A stretch of DNA of 22,896 bases from CAZBEA01 sp964519355 (GCA_964519355.1 CAZFJW010000012.1:1-22896), one strand, 5' to 3'; counted from the first letter of the stretch, positions 1 through 8,025 are shown. A program made the numbers and translations. Notes: a model not told the origin generated them from the letters alone.

Positions 1-1340
1 GCTTCAAGTGCCTGGAAAATAATATCAACTCCAAGTTTTTCATCTTCAATCTTGATAGATTCCTTAAGTGCTGGAAGACTTTGTCTTGCCTTAAGAAGTG
101 TTACTCCCCCTCCAGGAACAATTCCTTCTTCAAGAGCTGCCTTAGTCGCTGCAACTGCGTCAATAACGCGTTCTTTTTTCTCTTTCATTTCAATCTCAGT
201 TGCTGCTCCAACATTAATAACAGCTACTCCTCCAGATAATTTAGCGAGACGTTCTTGAAGCTTTTCTTTATCAAAGTCTGAAGTTGATTTTGATATTTCA
301 CGCTTGAGCTGATCTATCCGTGCTACAGCTAATTTTTTGTCTCCACGACCTCCAATAATTTGAGTTGACTCGTTATTTGCTACAACTTTATCTGCTCGAC
401 CACAATCCATTGCAGTTGCGGTTTCAAGTTTCATTCCTTTATCATCAGAGATAACTGTTGCACCAGTAAGAATAGCCATATCCTCAATCATCGCCTTTCG
501 TCTATCTCCAAACCCAGGAGCCTTTACAGCCAGCGAATTAAATCCACCCTTTAATTTATTAACTACGAGAAGAGCAAGGGCCTGATCATCATAATCATCT
601 GCAATAATTACAAGATTTTTTGCCTCTTTTACAAATTTCTCAAGGAATTTAAGTAATTCATCAAGAGTTATTTTCTTGTCAGTTATCAGAATATATGGAT
701 CTTCCATCTCAGCATTCATTGCGTCAGGATTTGTTACAAAGTAAGGCGATGCATATCCTTTGTCAAATTCCATACCTTCTTTGTAATCAATGCTAAATTC
801 AATTCCTCGTCCTTCTTCGACTGTTACAATTCCGTCTTTTCCAACTTTTTCAAGTGCTTGAGCAATCAATTTTCCAATTTCATCATTTTGTGCAGAAATT
901 GTTGCAACTTTAAGAACGTCATCACCTTTGACTTCTTTTGTCATTTTTTTAATTTCGGCAGAAACTGAAACAACTGCTTTTTCCATTCCAACCTTAAGAA
1001 TCATTGGATTCGCGCCTGCTGCAACATATTTAAATCCGTTACTGATTATTTCTTGAGCGAGGAGGGTGGCTGTAGTTGTTCCGTCCCCTGCGACATCATT
1101 AGTCTTAGAAGCTGCCTCTTTTACGAGCTGTGCGCCCATATTCTCAAATGGATCATCAAGCTCAATTTCTTTTGCAACGGTCACTCCGTCATGAATAACA
1201 TTTGGGGCGCCCCATTTTTTATCAATTGCAACATTTCGCCCTTTTGGACCAAGTGTTGTTACCACTGCATCAGCCAGCTTATCAACCCCAGCTTTTAGTG
1301 ATTTTCGTGCATCTTCTCCGTATTTAATTTGTTTTGCCAT
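1..1340 (-). CDS. groEL: Chaperonin GroEL (Hsp60), C-terminus cut by window edge
   Basis: ATP-driven 60-kDa chaperonin that folds proteins in the cytoplasm together with the GroES lid. The minus-strand reading frame is open from an ATG at 1340 (MAKQIKYGEDARKSLKAG) to the window edge, giving about 446 codons; the family is usually about 540-550 aa, so roughly 100 C-terminal residues lie outside. The nucleotide-binding motif AGDGTTTAT is present near residues 84-92, with the conserved Asp at residue 86. The later ATPase segment VGAATEIEMKEKKERVIDA is present, with the catalytic-type Asp near residue 394. The apical and intermediate domains read through without a frameshift. The gene lies 4 nt downstream of groES with no clear Shine-Dalgarno site, so it is probably translated from the groES mRNA and shares its CIRCE-type control. 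Identity is very secure. Confidence 0.98.
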   Translation of the reverse strand, partial: MAKQIKYGEDARKSLKAGVDKLADAVVTTLGPKGRNVAIDKKWGAPNVIHDGVTVAKEIELDDPFENMGAQLVKEAASKTNDVAGDGTTTATLLAQEIISNGFKYVAAGANPMILKVGMEKAVVSVSAEIKKMTKEVKGDDVLKVATISAQNDEIGKLIAQALEKVGKDGIVTVEEGRGIEFSIDYKEGMEFDKGYASPYFVTNPDAMNAEMEDPYILITDKKITLDELLKFLEKFVKEAKNLVIIADDYDDQALALLVVNKLKGGFNSLAVKAPGFGDRRKAMIEDMAILTGATVISDDKGMKLETATAMDCGRADKVVANNESTQIIGGRGDKKLAVARIDQLKREISKSTSDFDKEKLQERLAKLSGGVAVINVGAATEIEMKEKKERVIDAVAATKAALEEGIVPGGGVTLLKARQSLPALKESIKIEDEKLGVDIIFQALE

Positions 1341-1344
1341 ATTT

Positions 1345-1644
1345 TTATTCGACGATCGCCAGTATATCTTTTTGATCTACAATTGTCCAATCTTCATTTT
1401 CAACTTTTACTTCATTTCCACCCCATTTTTTGTACATAACTTTTTGACCAACTTTGACTGTCATTGCAATTTTTTCTCCCTTTGGTGTTATTTCTCCTGG
1501 TCCAACAGCCATTATTTCTCCCATTGTTGGTTTTTCTTTTACTGAATCAGGCAAGATTATTCCTGATGCAGTTTTTGTTTCGGCTTCAAGTGGTTTTACC
1601 AAAACATTTCCAAAAAGTGGTTTGATTGTTATATCTTTTGTCAT
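1345..1644 (-). CDS. groES: Co-chaperonin GroES
   Basis: Ten-kDa co-chaperonin that caps the GroEL ring. The 99-residue product has the usual length (about 95-100 aa). It starts MTKDITIKPLFGNVLVKP and contains the mobile-loop region around residues 20-35 (TKTASGIILPDSVKEKP), the GEIMAVGPG strand, and the terminal VDQKDILAIVE. It is the first gene of a groES-groEL operon and ends 4 nt before groEL. Its upstream region (1645-1732) holds a good sigma-70-type promoter and a CIRCE-like operator, so heat-shock control by HrcA is likely. The predicted leader is about 50 nt, unlike the leaderless-looking starts elsewhere in this window. Confidence 0.97.
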   Translation of the reverse strand: MTKDITIKPLFGNVLVKPLEAETKTASGIILPDSVKEKPTMGEIMAVGPGEITPKGEKIAMTVKVGQKVMYKKWGGNEVKVENEDWTIVDQKDILAIVE

Positions 1645-1674
1645 ACAAATACTCTACTTCAGTTCAACATGAAT

Positions 1675-1701
1675 TTATCATTATCTTTAAGAGAGTGCTA
1701 A
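1675..1701 (-). promoter_or_regulatory. CIRCE-like HrcA operator, one perfect and one degenerate arm
   Basis: The CIRCE consensus is TTAGCACTC-N9-GAGTGCTAA. On the plus strand the right arm, GAGTGCTAA (1693-1701), is a perfect match. Exactly nine bases separate it from TTATCATTA (1675-1683), which matches the other arm at 6 of 9 positions. The site lies just downstream of the groES -10 box and covers the expected transcription start, the usual repressor position. Arm identity and spacing are seen directly; HrcA binding is inferred, as no hrcA gene is in the window. Confidence 0.82.
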
Positions 1702-1703
1702 TA

Positions 1704-1732
1704 TTTATACACTAGGTTTATCCTGTTGTCAA
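1704..1732 (-). promoter_or_regulatory. groES-groEL promoter
   Basis: On the minus strand a consensus -35 box TTGACA (1732-1727) is separated by 17 nt from the -10 box TATAAA (1709-1704). This is the best-scoring promoter by eye in the window. The expected start is near 1697, inside the CIRCE-like element. The -35 hexamer read on the other strand is TTGTCA (1726-1731). It could serve as a -35 for the divergent surface-protein gene (TATATT at 1751-1756, spacing 19), though that plus-strand promoter is weak. Confidence 0.8.
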
Positions 1733-1786
1733 GGCCTTTTTGGGCTCATTTATATTGACTTATTATATGAAAGAAGGTACGCTAGG

Positions 1787-2980
1787 ATGGTTATGCAAAT
1801 CCTGAAAAACCGGTATTTTATTGTTGGTAATCTAATCCTTCTCCTCACAATTATTCCTGTAATACTCTTTTTAGTAAAACAGCAACAAAGCACTGATAGT
1901 CAGGCTGCCAAAGCTTCAATATTGTCATTTAACCCCCCTAATTCTTCCACAACAACTGCCTGTACAGAATTTTCTGTCGACGTAAGAGTTGACCCTGGAA
2001 CAAATGTTGTATCAATTGTTGATCTTTTTGTCTCTTTCGATGCCACGGCTCTACAACTCTTGGAAATCACTCCAGATGCACAAGTTTTTCCCACGACAGT
2101 AAGACCTGGAGATATTCAAAATACGACAGGTACCGGAAGTATTATGGTCAGCATTGGACCAAATGTAACCAATGCTGTAAGAACTGTTTCAAGAGTTGCA
2201 ACACTAAAATTTAAGCCTCTCAAGGCTGGTAACGCAACAATAACAATTGATCCCGTTAAATCTCAGGTATTATCCCTTGCACCGAGTGACAAGCCCACGG
2301 AAAATGTCTTGGCTTCAACAAGCCCAGGGGCAGTTACAGTCACTCAAAGCGCTACCTGTTCAACAGCAGCGACTACTCCCGGTGCTGTATCTCCAACCCC
2401 CACTACTCGCCCTACAACAATTCCAAGCCCTACAACTCCAATAGGTGCTGGCCCAACGTCGATTCCAACAACTATTCCTACGCCCACAAGCACAGCAACA
2501 ATTTCTGCCACACCAACACCATCAGGACCAAACCAATTGCCAATATGTACTAATCTTACAGTCAGTCCATCTGCTACTGGATCTGCTCCATTCTCAGTAC
2601 TCTTTTCTGGAGAAGGAAATGATCCAGATGGCACTATTGCAAAGGCTACATTTAACTTTGGTGATGGAATCACATTAGACGTAACTGACGGACTATCTAA
2701 GCAATTCGTAACAATACAACAGTCACATACCTACCAAGGTGGCAACTTCTCTGCATTTCTCACACTCACTGATAATAGAGGTGGCGTAAGCAGCGCTTCT
2801 GCCTGCACACTAGCAATTGGCGTAAGCGGATCACCTACTCCTCCAAGTAAAATTTCTCCAACAGGAATTCCAACAGCCACTCCTTCAATAACCAGTCCTG
2901 GCGGAATAACTGCGACATTTGGAATAATCGGAGGTGTACTCTTATTATTTGTTGGAGGAATTTTACTTTTAAGTTTGTAG
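1787..2980 (+). CDS. Membrane-anchored surface protein with cohesin-like and PKD domains
   Basis: Predicted extracellular protein of 397 aa; no enzyme function is apparent. An N-terminal hydrophobic helix (residues about 11-30) is followed by a cohesin-type beta domain (about 44-188) with VDVRVDPGTNVVSIVDLFVSFD and a C59/C191 pair that may bracket it. A Pro/Thr/Ser-rich linker follows (about 196-248), then a PKD domain (about 252-345) with FNFGDG at 289-294 and LTLTDNRGGVSSAS, and possibly C254/C340 as a disulfide. A second Pro/Thr linker (about 349-372) leads to a C-terminal membrane helix (about 374-397). The start at 1787 has AAGAAGG nine nt upstream; the ATG at 1793 is an alternative. The gene is divergent from groES and convergent with lepA (8-nt gap). 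Cohesin domains normally bind dockerins; whether this one does is unknown. It may be an adhesin or stalked cell-surface protein. Confidence 0.85.
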   Translation: MVMQILKNRYFIVGNLILLLTIIPVILFLVKQQQSTDSQAAKASILSFNPPNSSTTTACTEFSVDVRVDPGTNVVSIVDLFVSFDATALQLLEITPDAQVFPTTVRPGDIQNTTGTGSIMVSIGPNVTNAVRTVSRVATLKFKPLKAGNATITIDPVKSQVLSLAPSDKPTENVLASTSPGAVTVTQSATCSTAATTPGAVSPTPTTRPTTIPSPTTPIGAGPTSIPTTIPTPTSTATISATPTPSGPNQLPICTNLTVSPSATGSAPFSVLFSGEGNDPDGTIAKATFNFGDGITLDVTDGLSKQFVTIQQSHTYQGGNFSAFLTLTDNRGGVSSASACTLAIGVSGSPTPPSKISPTGIPTATPSITSPGGITATFGIIGGVLLLFVGGILLLSL

Positions 2981-2988
2981 GTTAGTAA

Positions 2989-4752
2989 TTAAACTTTTAG
3001 AACTGAGAGAAAGGCTTCTTTAGGAACATTCACTCTCCCTATTGTTTTCATTTTCTTTTTACCCTCTTTTTGCTTATCGAGCAATTTATCCTTGCGAGTT
3101 CTGTCTCCCCCATATAATTTCCCAGTTACATCTTTTCTGTAAGCTGCAATTTTTTCACTAGCGACAATTCTCGAGGCAATTTGTGCTCTTACTGCGATAA
3201 TAAACTGATGGCGGGGGATTGCTTTTGCAAGCTCTTCAACGATTCTTCTTGAAAAAGACTCAACTTCTGAAGTGTGGACAATAAAAGATAACTCAGGAAT
3301 AATATTTTCATTTAAAGCAATATCAACCCGAACTAAATCTGATTTTCTAAATTCAGTTATTTCATAGTCAAAAGAGGCAAATCCCGATGAGGCACTTTTT
3401 ATCTTGTCATAAAAATCATATACAACTGATGCCAAAGGCATCTCAAAAATAACCTTCACCTGCGTCGCATAATACACTACATCTTTTTGTACCCCTCTTT
3501 TTGCATTAATAATTTCAAGAATATTTCCTAAAAATTCAGAAGGTGTATAAATTTCTCCGTTAATAAATGGTTCTTTAATTTCCCGTGCCGAATTATCGAA
3601 ATCTTTTGGGGAAGTAACGCTCTGGTCATCTACCAGATATTCAATTGTGGGAGGTGCTGTAAAAACTTCAACTCCACCCTCTCTTTCTAGCCTTTCCATA
3701 ACAATTTGGGCATGCAGAAGTCCTAAAAATCCACATCTAAATCCTGGACCGAATATTGTTGAGTGTTCTGGTGCAATTACGATTGAAGCGTCGTTTAGTT
3801 TTAATTTATAGATTGCTTTTCTAAGGTCTTGAAATTCACTGTTTGACGTTGGGTACATAGAAAGAAAAACAAACGGTTTCATCCGCTCAAAACCCGGCAA
3901 TGCAACGCCCTTGTTTTTTGGCAATGTTATTGTATCCCCAACGCTTGCCTGGGATATATCTTTAATATTTGTAATGATGTATCCCACATCCCCATTTTCA
4001 AGAGACTCACTGGGAACAAAATTAGGAGCAAGATACCCCACATCCAAGACAAGTGCTCTTGAGTCATCAGCTAAAAAAACAATTTCATCACCCTTCTTTA
4101 CTGTTCCATTTTTAATTCTGGAAAAAATAATAATTCCTCGATGCTCATCATAAATTGAATCAAAAATATACGCCTGAGTTGGAGCATCCACTGTACCTTT
4201 TGGTGCTGGTATTTTTTCGACAATCCCAGCGAGCAAATCCTCAACGCCCTCCCCGCTTTTTGCAGAAATTAAATATATATCTTCTTTTTTAAAACCGAGA
4301 CTTTCTACCATATCATGTTCAATTTCGTCTACACGAGCCATAGGAAGGTCAATTTTATTTATTGCGGGGATTACATGAAGTCCAATTTTCTTTGCAAAAT
4401 TATAATTTGCAATTGTTTGTGCCTGAATACCTTTGGTCGCGTCAACCAGCAGCACTGCTCCATCACATGCATATAGAGTTCGAACAACTTCATAAGAAAA
4501 ATCCACATGGCCGGGAGTATCAATAAGATTAAGTATGTAATCCACTCCTCCAACCTTATATTTCATTCGAACCGGTGCAAGCTTGATTGTAATTCCACGT
4601 TCACGTTCAATTGGATTACTATCCAAAAATTGGGCTTGCGCCTGACGTTCTGTAATTGTGTCTGTCATTTCCAATAACCTATCAGCCAGTGTTGATTTTC
4701 CGTGATCTACATGTGCAATAATTGCAAAATTTCGAACTCTTGATTGATTCAT
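2989..4752 (-). CDS. lepA: Elongation factor 4 (LepA) GTPase
   Basis: Ribosome-associated GTPase that back-translocates or rescues stalled ribosomes in the cytoplasm. With the chosen start the product is 587 aa, close to the usual 600. GTPase motifs are intact: AHVDHGKST (13-21), RERGITIK around 50-57, DTPGHVDF (78-85), NKID (132-135) and a later SAKSGEG. The LepA-specific C-terminus is present, with YGGDRTRKDKLLDKQKEGKK and the final VPKEAFLSVLKV. The frame is open upstream to 4788, but family alignment favours MNQSRVRNFAII at 4752. A TATAAT box lies 9 nt before that ATG and would fall inside the coding region if a longer start were used. The gene follows the PurM-like gene by about 108 nt. 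Confidence 0.97.
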   Translation of the reverse strand: MNQSRVRNFAIIAHVDHGKSTLADRLLEMTDTITERQAQAQFLDSNPIERERGITIKLAPVRMKYKVGGVDYILNLIDTPGHVDFSYEVVRTLYACDGAVLLVDATKGIQAQTIANYNFAKKIGLHVIPAINKIDLPMARVDEIEHDMVESLGFKKEDIYLISAKSGEGVEDLLAGIVEKIPAPKGTVDAPTQAYIFDSIYDEHRGIIIFSRIKNGTVKKGDEIVFLADDSRALVLDVGYLAPNFVPSESLENGDVGYIITNIKDISQASVGDTITLPKNKGVALPGFERMKPFVFLSMYPTSNSEFQDLRKAIYKLKLNDASIVIAPEHSTIFGPGFRCGFLGLLHAQIVMERLEREGGVEVFTAPPTIEYLVDDQSVTSPKDFDNSAREIKEPFINGEIYTPSEFLGNILEIINAKRGVQKDVVYYATQVKVIFEMPLASVVYDFYDKIKSASSGFASFDYEITEFRKSDLVRVDIALNENIIPELSFIVHTSEVESFSRRIVEELAKAIPRHQFIIAVRAQIASRIVASEKIAAYRKDVTGKLYGGDRTRKDKLLDKQKEGKKKMKTIGRVNVPKEAFLSVLKV

Positions 4753-4761
4753 ACAAAGTGA

Positions 4762-4767
4762 ATTATA
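4762..4767 (-). promoter_or_regulatory. Putative -10 box of lepA, leaderless arrangement
   Basis: A perfect TATAAT on the minus strand (4767-4762) ends 9 nt before the ATG at 4752. Transcription would begin about 2-4 nt before the start codon, leaving no room for a ribosome binding site. No good -35 box is visible at the normal spacing, so confidence is moderate. Confidence 0.5.
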
Positions 4768-4860
4768 CATGACGAGGCTCATCCTCATGTGTTCTAAAAC
4801 TCAAAACAATGTCGATACAGCAAATTTTGAATTATTATCTCCCTGTAACTAACTAGACTC

Positions 4861-5964
4861 TCAAGTTCTTAAATCCAATGTCTTACCTTCATACAATATA
4901 TTAAGAGGCTGAATAACCACCTTTCTCTCTCCTTTCTGTATAAATCCTGCATCAAAACCTTGAAACTTATTCCTTTTAATAATTTCAAGAGTTTTTTTCG
5001 TGTCACAAGATTTTACAAATAATGCATAATCCTGACCCATATTAAAAGTCGAGTACATTTCATAACTAGACAGCCCTGCTCTTTTTTGTATGAATTGAAA
5101 TAGTTCAGAAGGAACAGCAATTTTTTCAAGAAAATAAGTAAAACTAGCTTTTGCTCTCATTATTTTTCTAAGGCCGTGTCCAGTAAGATGTGAAATATAA
5201 TGAACATCAATATCATTTTCAAGCAAATCTCTTATTAGACGTGCATAAATATTTGATCTTTCGAGTGCCTCTTCCCCAAATAGTTTTCCATTTCTAAGAA
5301 TATGTGCATATCCCTTAGGAATCCTTTTTGCAATTGCCCGAACAAGAGAAGCTCCATTTGTATTGAGCCCATTACTTTTTATTAAAATAATTCTGTCACC
5401 ATCCTCTAATCTTTGTTCATTCAAATAATATTTCGGGTCCCCAATTATTCCAAACGCAGAACCCCCCAAAACTATCGTCTCTTTTTTAATAATGCCTTTT
5501 AATGTTGGGGTCTCCCCTCCTCCCCAAGATGCCATTGAGATGTCACAAGCTTTTTTAAATCCTGTAATTAGATCCTTCATTCTTTGATCATCCTCAAGCC
5601 AGATATTATTCCCAATAGCCCAGTATGCGTGAACTACCAATGGCCGTGCTCCTACAGATACAAGATCATTAATAATTGTTGCAATAGTATCGTGAGCAAT
5701 TTCCTCATAGTATGTTTTGCCTGTTATTTTTCTAACTTCGTCGGCAACAAGATTCTTTGTGCCAAGTCCCTCAATAACTGATGCATACAGCTCTTTGCCC
5801 TTTGAAAAAACATAAGCAGACTCACCGCGGCTACCTGGCATTTCTTTGAAATCATTTGTTTTAAGATTTTGTGCTGTAGAAAGAGCACTTTTTTGGGCAA
5901 GTTTTTTTATGGGGTCTTTTGTGTCGTAATTATCACCAGCAGAAGAATATGTGATTTTCTTCAT
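4861..5964 (-). CDS. PurM-like AIR synthase family protein
   Basis: A 367-aa member of the PurM superfamily. Classical PurM closes FGAM to aminoimidazole ribonucleotide using ATP in purine synthesis. Family marks seen: YSSAGDNYDT (6-15, matching the YxxAGVD start), EGLGTKN (65-71, usually DGVGTK), HDTIATIINDLVSVGARPL (91-109), GGGETPTLKG (148-157, usually GGETAEMPG), SNGLNTNGASLVR (197-209, usually SGPHSNGYSLVR), HLTGHGL and EMYSTFNMG. Substitutions D to E at 65 and H to N at about 201 compared with the E. coli enzyme make it divergent. No other purine gene is in the window. It lies 17 nt after murJ and probably shares its transcript. It could be a true AIR synthase or a relative acting on another substrate; the fold assignment is secure, the reaction less so. 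Confidence 0.8.
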   Translation of the reverse strand: MKKITYSSAGDNYDTKDPIKKLAQKSALSTAQNLKTNDFKEMPGSRGESAYVFSKGKELYASVIEGLGTKNLVADEVRKITGKTYYEEIAHDTIATIINDLVSVGARPLVVHAYWAIGNNIWLEDDQRMKDLITGFKKACDISMASWGGGETPTLKGIIKKETIVLGGSAFGIIGDPKYYLNEQRLEDGDRIILIKSNGLNTNGASLVRAIAKRIPKGYAHILRNGKLFGEEALERSNIYARLIRDLLENDIDVHYISHLTGHGLRKIMRAKASFTYFLEKIAVPSELFQFIQKRAGLSSYEMYSTFNMGQDYALFVKSCDTKKTLEIIKRNKFQGFDAGFIQKGERKVVIQPLNILYEGKTLDLRT

Positions 5965-5981
5965 TTAGATTTTGAGCAAAC

Positions 5982-7613
5982 CTACACACCAATTGTCTCA
6001 CCAATATTTTTGAGAATTTTATTTCTATACCCAAATTTTTTGATAACTTCAAAAAAGTAATATGCCTCTTTAATATCCAGGAGCCATGTAAGAAAAATGT
6101 AGGCAGAAAGACCCAAAAACGATGCAATTGTGGTGAGCGCAAGTAAATTTAATGTTCTTGTTGTATCGAACACCAATTGATCAAGCAGTTTTATAGGCAA
6201 ATACAGTGCAACTCCGGTAATCACACTCGCAATTATAATTTTGCCCCCATCGATCAAAAGGAGCATTTTTGGTAAATGTATTTTTCTATCAAGGAAAAAT
6301 GCAAGTAAAAATATACTAACAAGATAGCTAACTGATGTTGCCAACGCGAGAAAATATATCGAATAGTGCTGAACAGTAATAAAATACCATGCAAGCAATA
6401 GGTTCAAAAGAGCACAAAAAAGACTAACGAAAAAGGGTGTTTTTGTATCTTTTTGTGCATAAAACGCACGCGCAAAAAGAAATATCAACGACTGAGCGGT
6501 GACTGAAAGCGCAAAGTATGCAAGAGTAAGTCCTGTATCAACTGTTGCATCCCAATCAAAACGTTCTGCACCATAAAAAAGCCGCACAATTGGAATTCTT
6601 AAAACTATCAGAAGAACACTAATAGGCAATGTCAAAAATAAGGTTTGTCCGAATGATGAAAGAAATATCTCAAGAAATGCTTTTTTGTCATTCGCCTTCA
6701 ATGCCATCGAGGGGAAACTTGCCTGGGCAATAGATTGACCAAAAAGAAGCACTGGTGCTACCACCAAAGTTTGGGCAAGATCAAATATTACAAGACTACG
6801 CGCTGATAAAAATGAGGCAAAAAAGACATTCCCAGTAACTGCAATTTGAGTAATAATAAGAGTCAATGATCGTGGAATCATAAGATGCAGCAGTCTGGTT
6901 ATGCCTTCTGAAATCTGAAATGTTTTTTTATATGAAAAACCATGCATAATAAGTATTGGAAATTGTGAAGCACAGAAAAGAAAAGCTCCAATACATACTC
7001 CAATTGCTGCTCCATATATTCCAAAAAATGGTACAAAAATGATAATTCCCATAATTATTCCGAGATTGTATAGAGCAGAAGCAAGACCTGGAACAAGAAA
7101 ATGCTGCAGTGATTGCAATGTCGCTGTTTGAATAGTTCCCAGCATGAAAAATACTTGTGCAGCTTGGATAATTCTCATCAACCGTGCCATCAATACCAGC
7201 TCGTTATGACTAAATCCTGGTGCCACAAGAGACACGATCTGAAATGAAAAAATAAACATCACAAGACTTACTAACAAATAGAACACTATTCCAATATTCA
7301 TTAACGTTGAGGTAAATCTAAACGCCTCATTCTTTTTTTCCTTTGTAACGTATTCTGTAAAGATTGGAATAAAAGAAGATGAAATTGCGCCAGCAATAAC
7401 AACCTGAAAAACAAAATCAGGAACCCTAAACGCAGCAAAAAGCACTCCCAAATCGTTTGAGGCACCAAAAATTGAGACTAAAAGTCTATATTTTACAAAA
7501 CCAAGAATTTGAGAAAGGATGGTTGTGAGAACGATAAAAAAGGCAGCTGAAAAAATACTTGTTTGTCTGGACAACGCTACATCAAGACCTTTTTTAAAGA
7601 AATTTTTGACCAT
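5982..7613 (-). CDS. murJ: Lipid II flippase MurJ
   Basis: Polytopic membrane protein of the MOP superfamily that flips the peptidoglycan precursor lipid II to the outer face of the membrane. The 543-aa length matches MurJ (about 510-550). The diagnostic N-terminal part is present: TTILSQILGFVKYRLLVSIFGAS, then FRVPDFVFQVVIAGAISSSFIPIF, followed by alternating hydrophobic helices (about 14) through the whole protein. The SARSLVIFDLAQTLVVAPVLLFGQSIAQASFP region also fits. It shows that this organism makes a peptidoglycan-type wall, consistent with the LCP gene at 21033. It is divergent from rpsT over only 40 nt and leads a minus-strand group with the PurM-like gene and perhaps lepA. Confidence 0.94.
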   Translation of the reverse strand: MVKNFFKKGLDVALSRQTSIFSAAFFIVLTTILSQILGFVKYRLLVSIFGASNDLGVLFAAFRVPDFVFQVVIAGAISSSFIPIFTEYVTKEKKNEAFRFTSTLMNIGIVFYLLVSLVMFIFSFQIVSLVAPGFSHNELVLMARLMRIIQAAQVFFMLGTIQTATLQSLQHFLVPGLASALYNLGIIMGIIIFVPFFGIYGAAIGVCIGAFLFCASQFPILIMHGFSYKKTFQISEGITRLLHLMIPRSLTLIITQIAVTGNVFFASFLSARSLVIFDLAQTLVVAPVLLFGQSIAQASFPSMALKANDKKAFLEIFLSSFGQTLFLTLPISVLLIVLRIPIVRLFYGAERFDWDATVDTGLTLAYFALSVTAQSLIFLFARAFYAQKDTKTPFFVSLFCALLNLLLAWYFITVQHYSIYFLALATSVSYLVSIFLLAFFLDRKIHLPKMLLLIDGGKIIIASVITGVALYLPIKLLDQLVFDTTRTLNLLALTTIASFLGLSAYIFLTWLLDIKEAYYFFEVIKKFGYRNKILKNIGETIGV

Positions 7614-7618
7614 AAATG

Positions 7619-7647
7619 TTGTATTTTACAGTATAGCATGCTAAAAT
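7619..7647 (+). promoter_or_regulatory. rpsT promoter within a symmetric divergent murJ/rpsT promoter
   Basis: For rpsT, TTGTAT (7619-7624) and TAAAAT (7642-7647) are 17 nt apart, and the ATG begins 6 nt after the -10, which predicts a leaderless or nearly leaderless mRNA. On the minus strand TATACT (7635-7630) and TAAAAT (7628-7623) are candidate murJ -10 boxes, 16 and 9 nt before its ATG. A perfect 10-nt palindrome TAGCATGCTA (7634-7643) joins the two -10 elements. Confidence 0.6.
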
Positions 7648-7653
7648 AGCCAC

Positions 7654-7968
7654 ATGCCAGTTATCAAATCTGCAATTAAAAAGTTGCGACACGACCAAAA
7701 ACGCGAAGTAGAAAATGACCTGTTGAGAAAAAACCTAAAAGACACAGTCAAAAAGGCTCTCAAGAAAAAAACTGCTTCAGATGTTAAATCAGCAGTATCA
7801 GTTGTAGATAAGGCTGTAAAAAAGAATTTACTTCACAAAAATAAGGCTGCCAGAATAAAATCACGACTTACAAAAGGAACCAAGCCTAGTCCAAAAAAAA
7901 CTGAGGCAAAAAAAACTCCGGTTAAAGCTGTTAAAAAACCAGCAAAAAAGCCATCCTCTAAAAAATAG
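7654..7968 (+). CDS. rpsT: Ribosomal protein S20 with lysine-rich C-terminal tail
   Basis: Small-subunit ribosomal protein that binds 16S rRNA. The core (residues about 1-76) has the S20 pattern: MPVIKSAIKKLRHDQKR at the start, a helical middle, and the conserved LLHKNKAARIKSRLTKGT near the end. The product is 104 aa; E. coli S20 is 87. The extra part is a 28-residue low-complexity tail rich in Lys, Pro and Ala (about 77-104), resembling histone H1-type tails. The reading frame through the tail is clean and ends inside a terminator-like hairpin. No ribosome binding site precedes the ATG, and the -10 box is 6 nt away. Confidence 0.93.
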   Translation: MPVIKSAIKKLRHDQKREVENDLLRKNLKDTVKKALKKKTASDVKSAVSVVDKAVKKNLLHKNKAARIKSRLTKGTKPSPKKTEAKKTPVKAVKKPAKKPSSKK

Positions 7969-7984
7969 GATCTTTCCTATTTTT
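7961..7984 (+). terminator. Terminator-like hairpin at the rpsT stop codon
   Basis: A perfect 10-bp inverted repeat, AAAAATAGGA (7961-7970) and TCCTATTTTT (7975-7984), surrounds a 4-nt loop. It ends in a T-run and contains the rpsT TAG stop (7966-7968). The stem is AT-rich, so termination strength is uncertain. Confidence 0.6.
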
Positions 7985-7987
7985 GCT

Positions 7988-8016
7988 TTGACAAGAATCC
8001 AGAAAGAATTTAAACT
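7988..8016 (+). promoter_or_regulatory. Promoter of the pilN-like operon
   Basis: A consensus -35 TTGACA (7988-7993) and the -10-like TAAACT (8011-8016) are 17 nt apart. The ATG at 8026 follows after 9 nt. The site sits directly behind the rpsT hairpin, which supports a separate transcript for the surface-apparatus genes. Confidence 0.6.
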
Positions 8017-8025
8017 AATAATAGT

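Noticed and set aside
1053..1298. Plus-strand open frame of 81 codons inside the groEL region
   Set aside because: It is a shadow of the intact minus-strand groEL frame, which holds the conserved ATPase motif at the same place.
2380..2530. Short repeated CCAAC/ACAAC-like motifs that look like tandem repeats or an array
   Set aside because: Unit length and spacing are irregular and the repeats stay in one reading frame as Pro/Thr/Ser codons, so this is a protein linker. The same holds for 10680-10900. There are no CRISPR-like fixed repeats and spacers.
2971..2996. Inverted repeat AAGTTT ... AAACTT between the surface-protein gene and lepA
   Set aside because: Only 6 AT-rich base pairs around a 14-nt loop with a short T-run; too weak to call a terminator.
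4753..4788. Upstream extension of lepA to 4788
   Set aside because: It adds 12 residues with no match to the family start and would place the TATAAT box inside the coding region.
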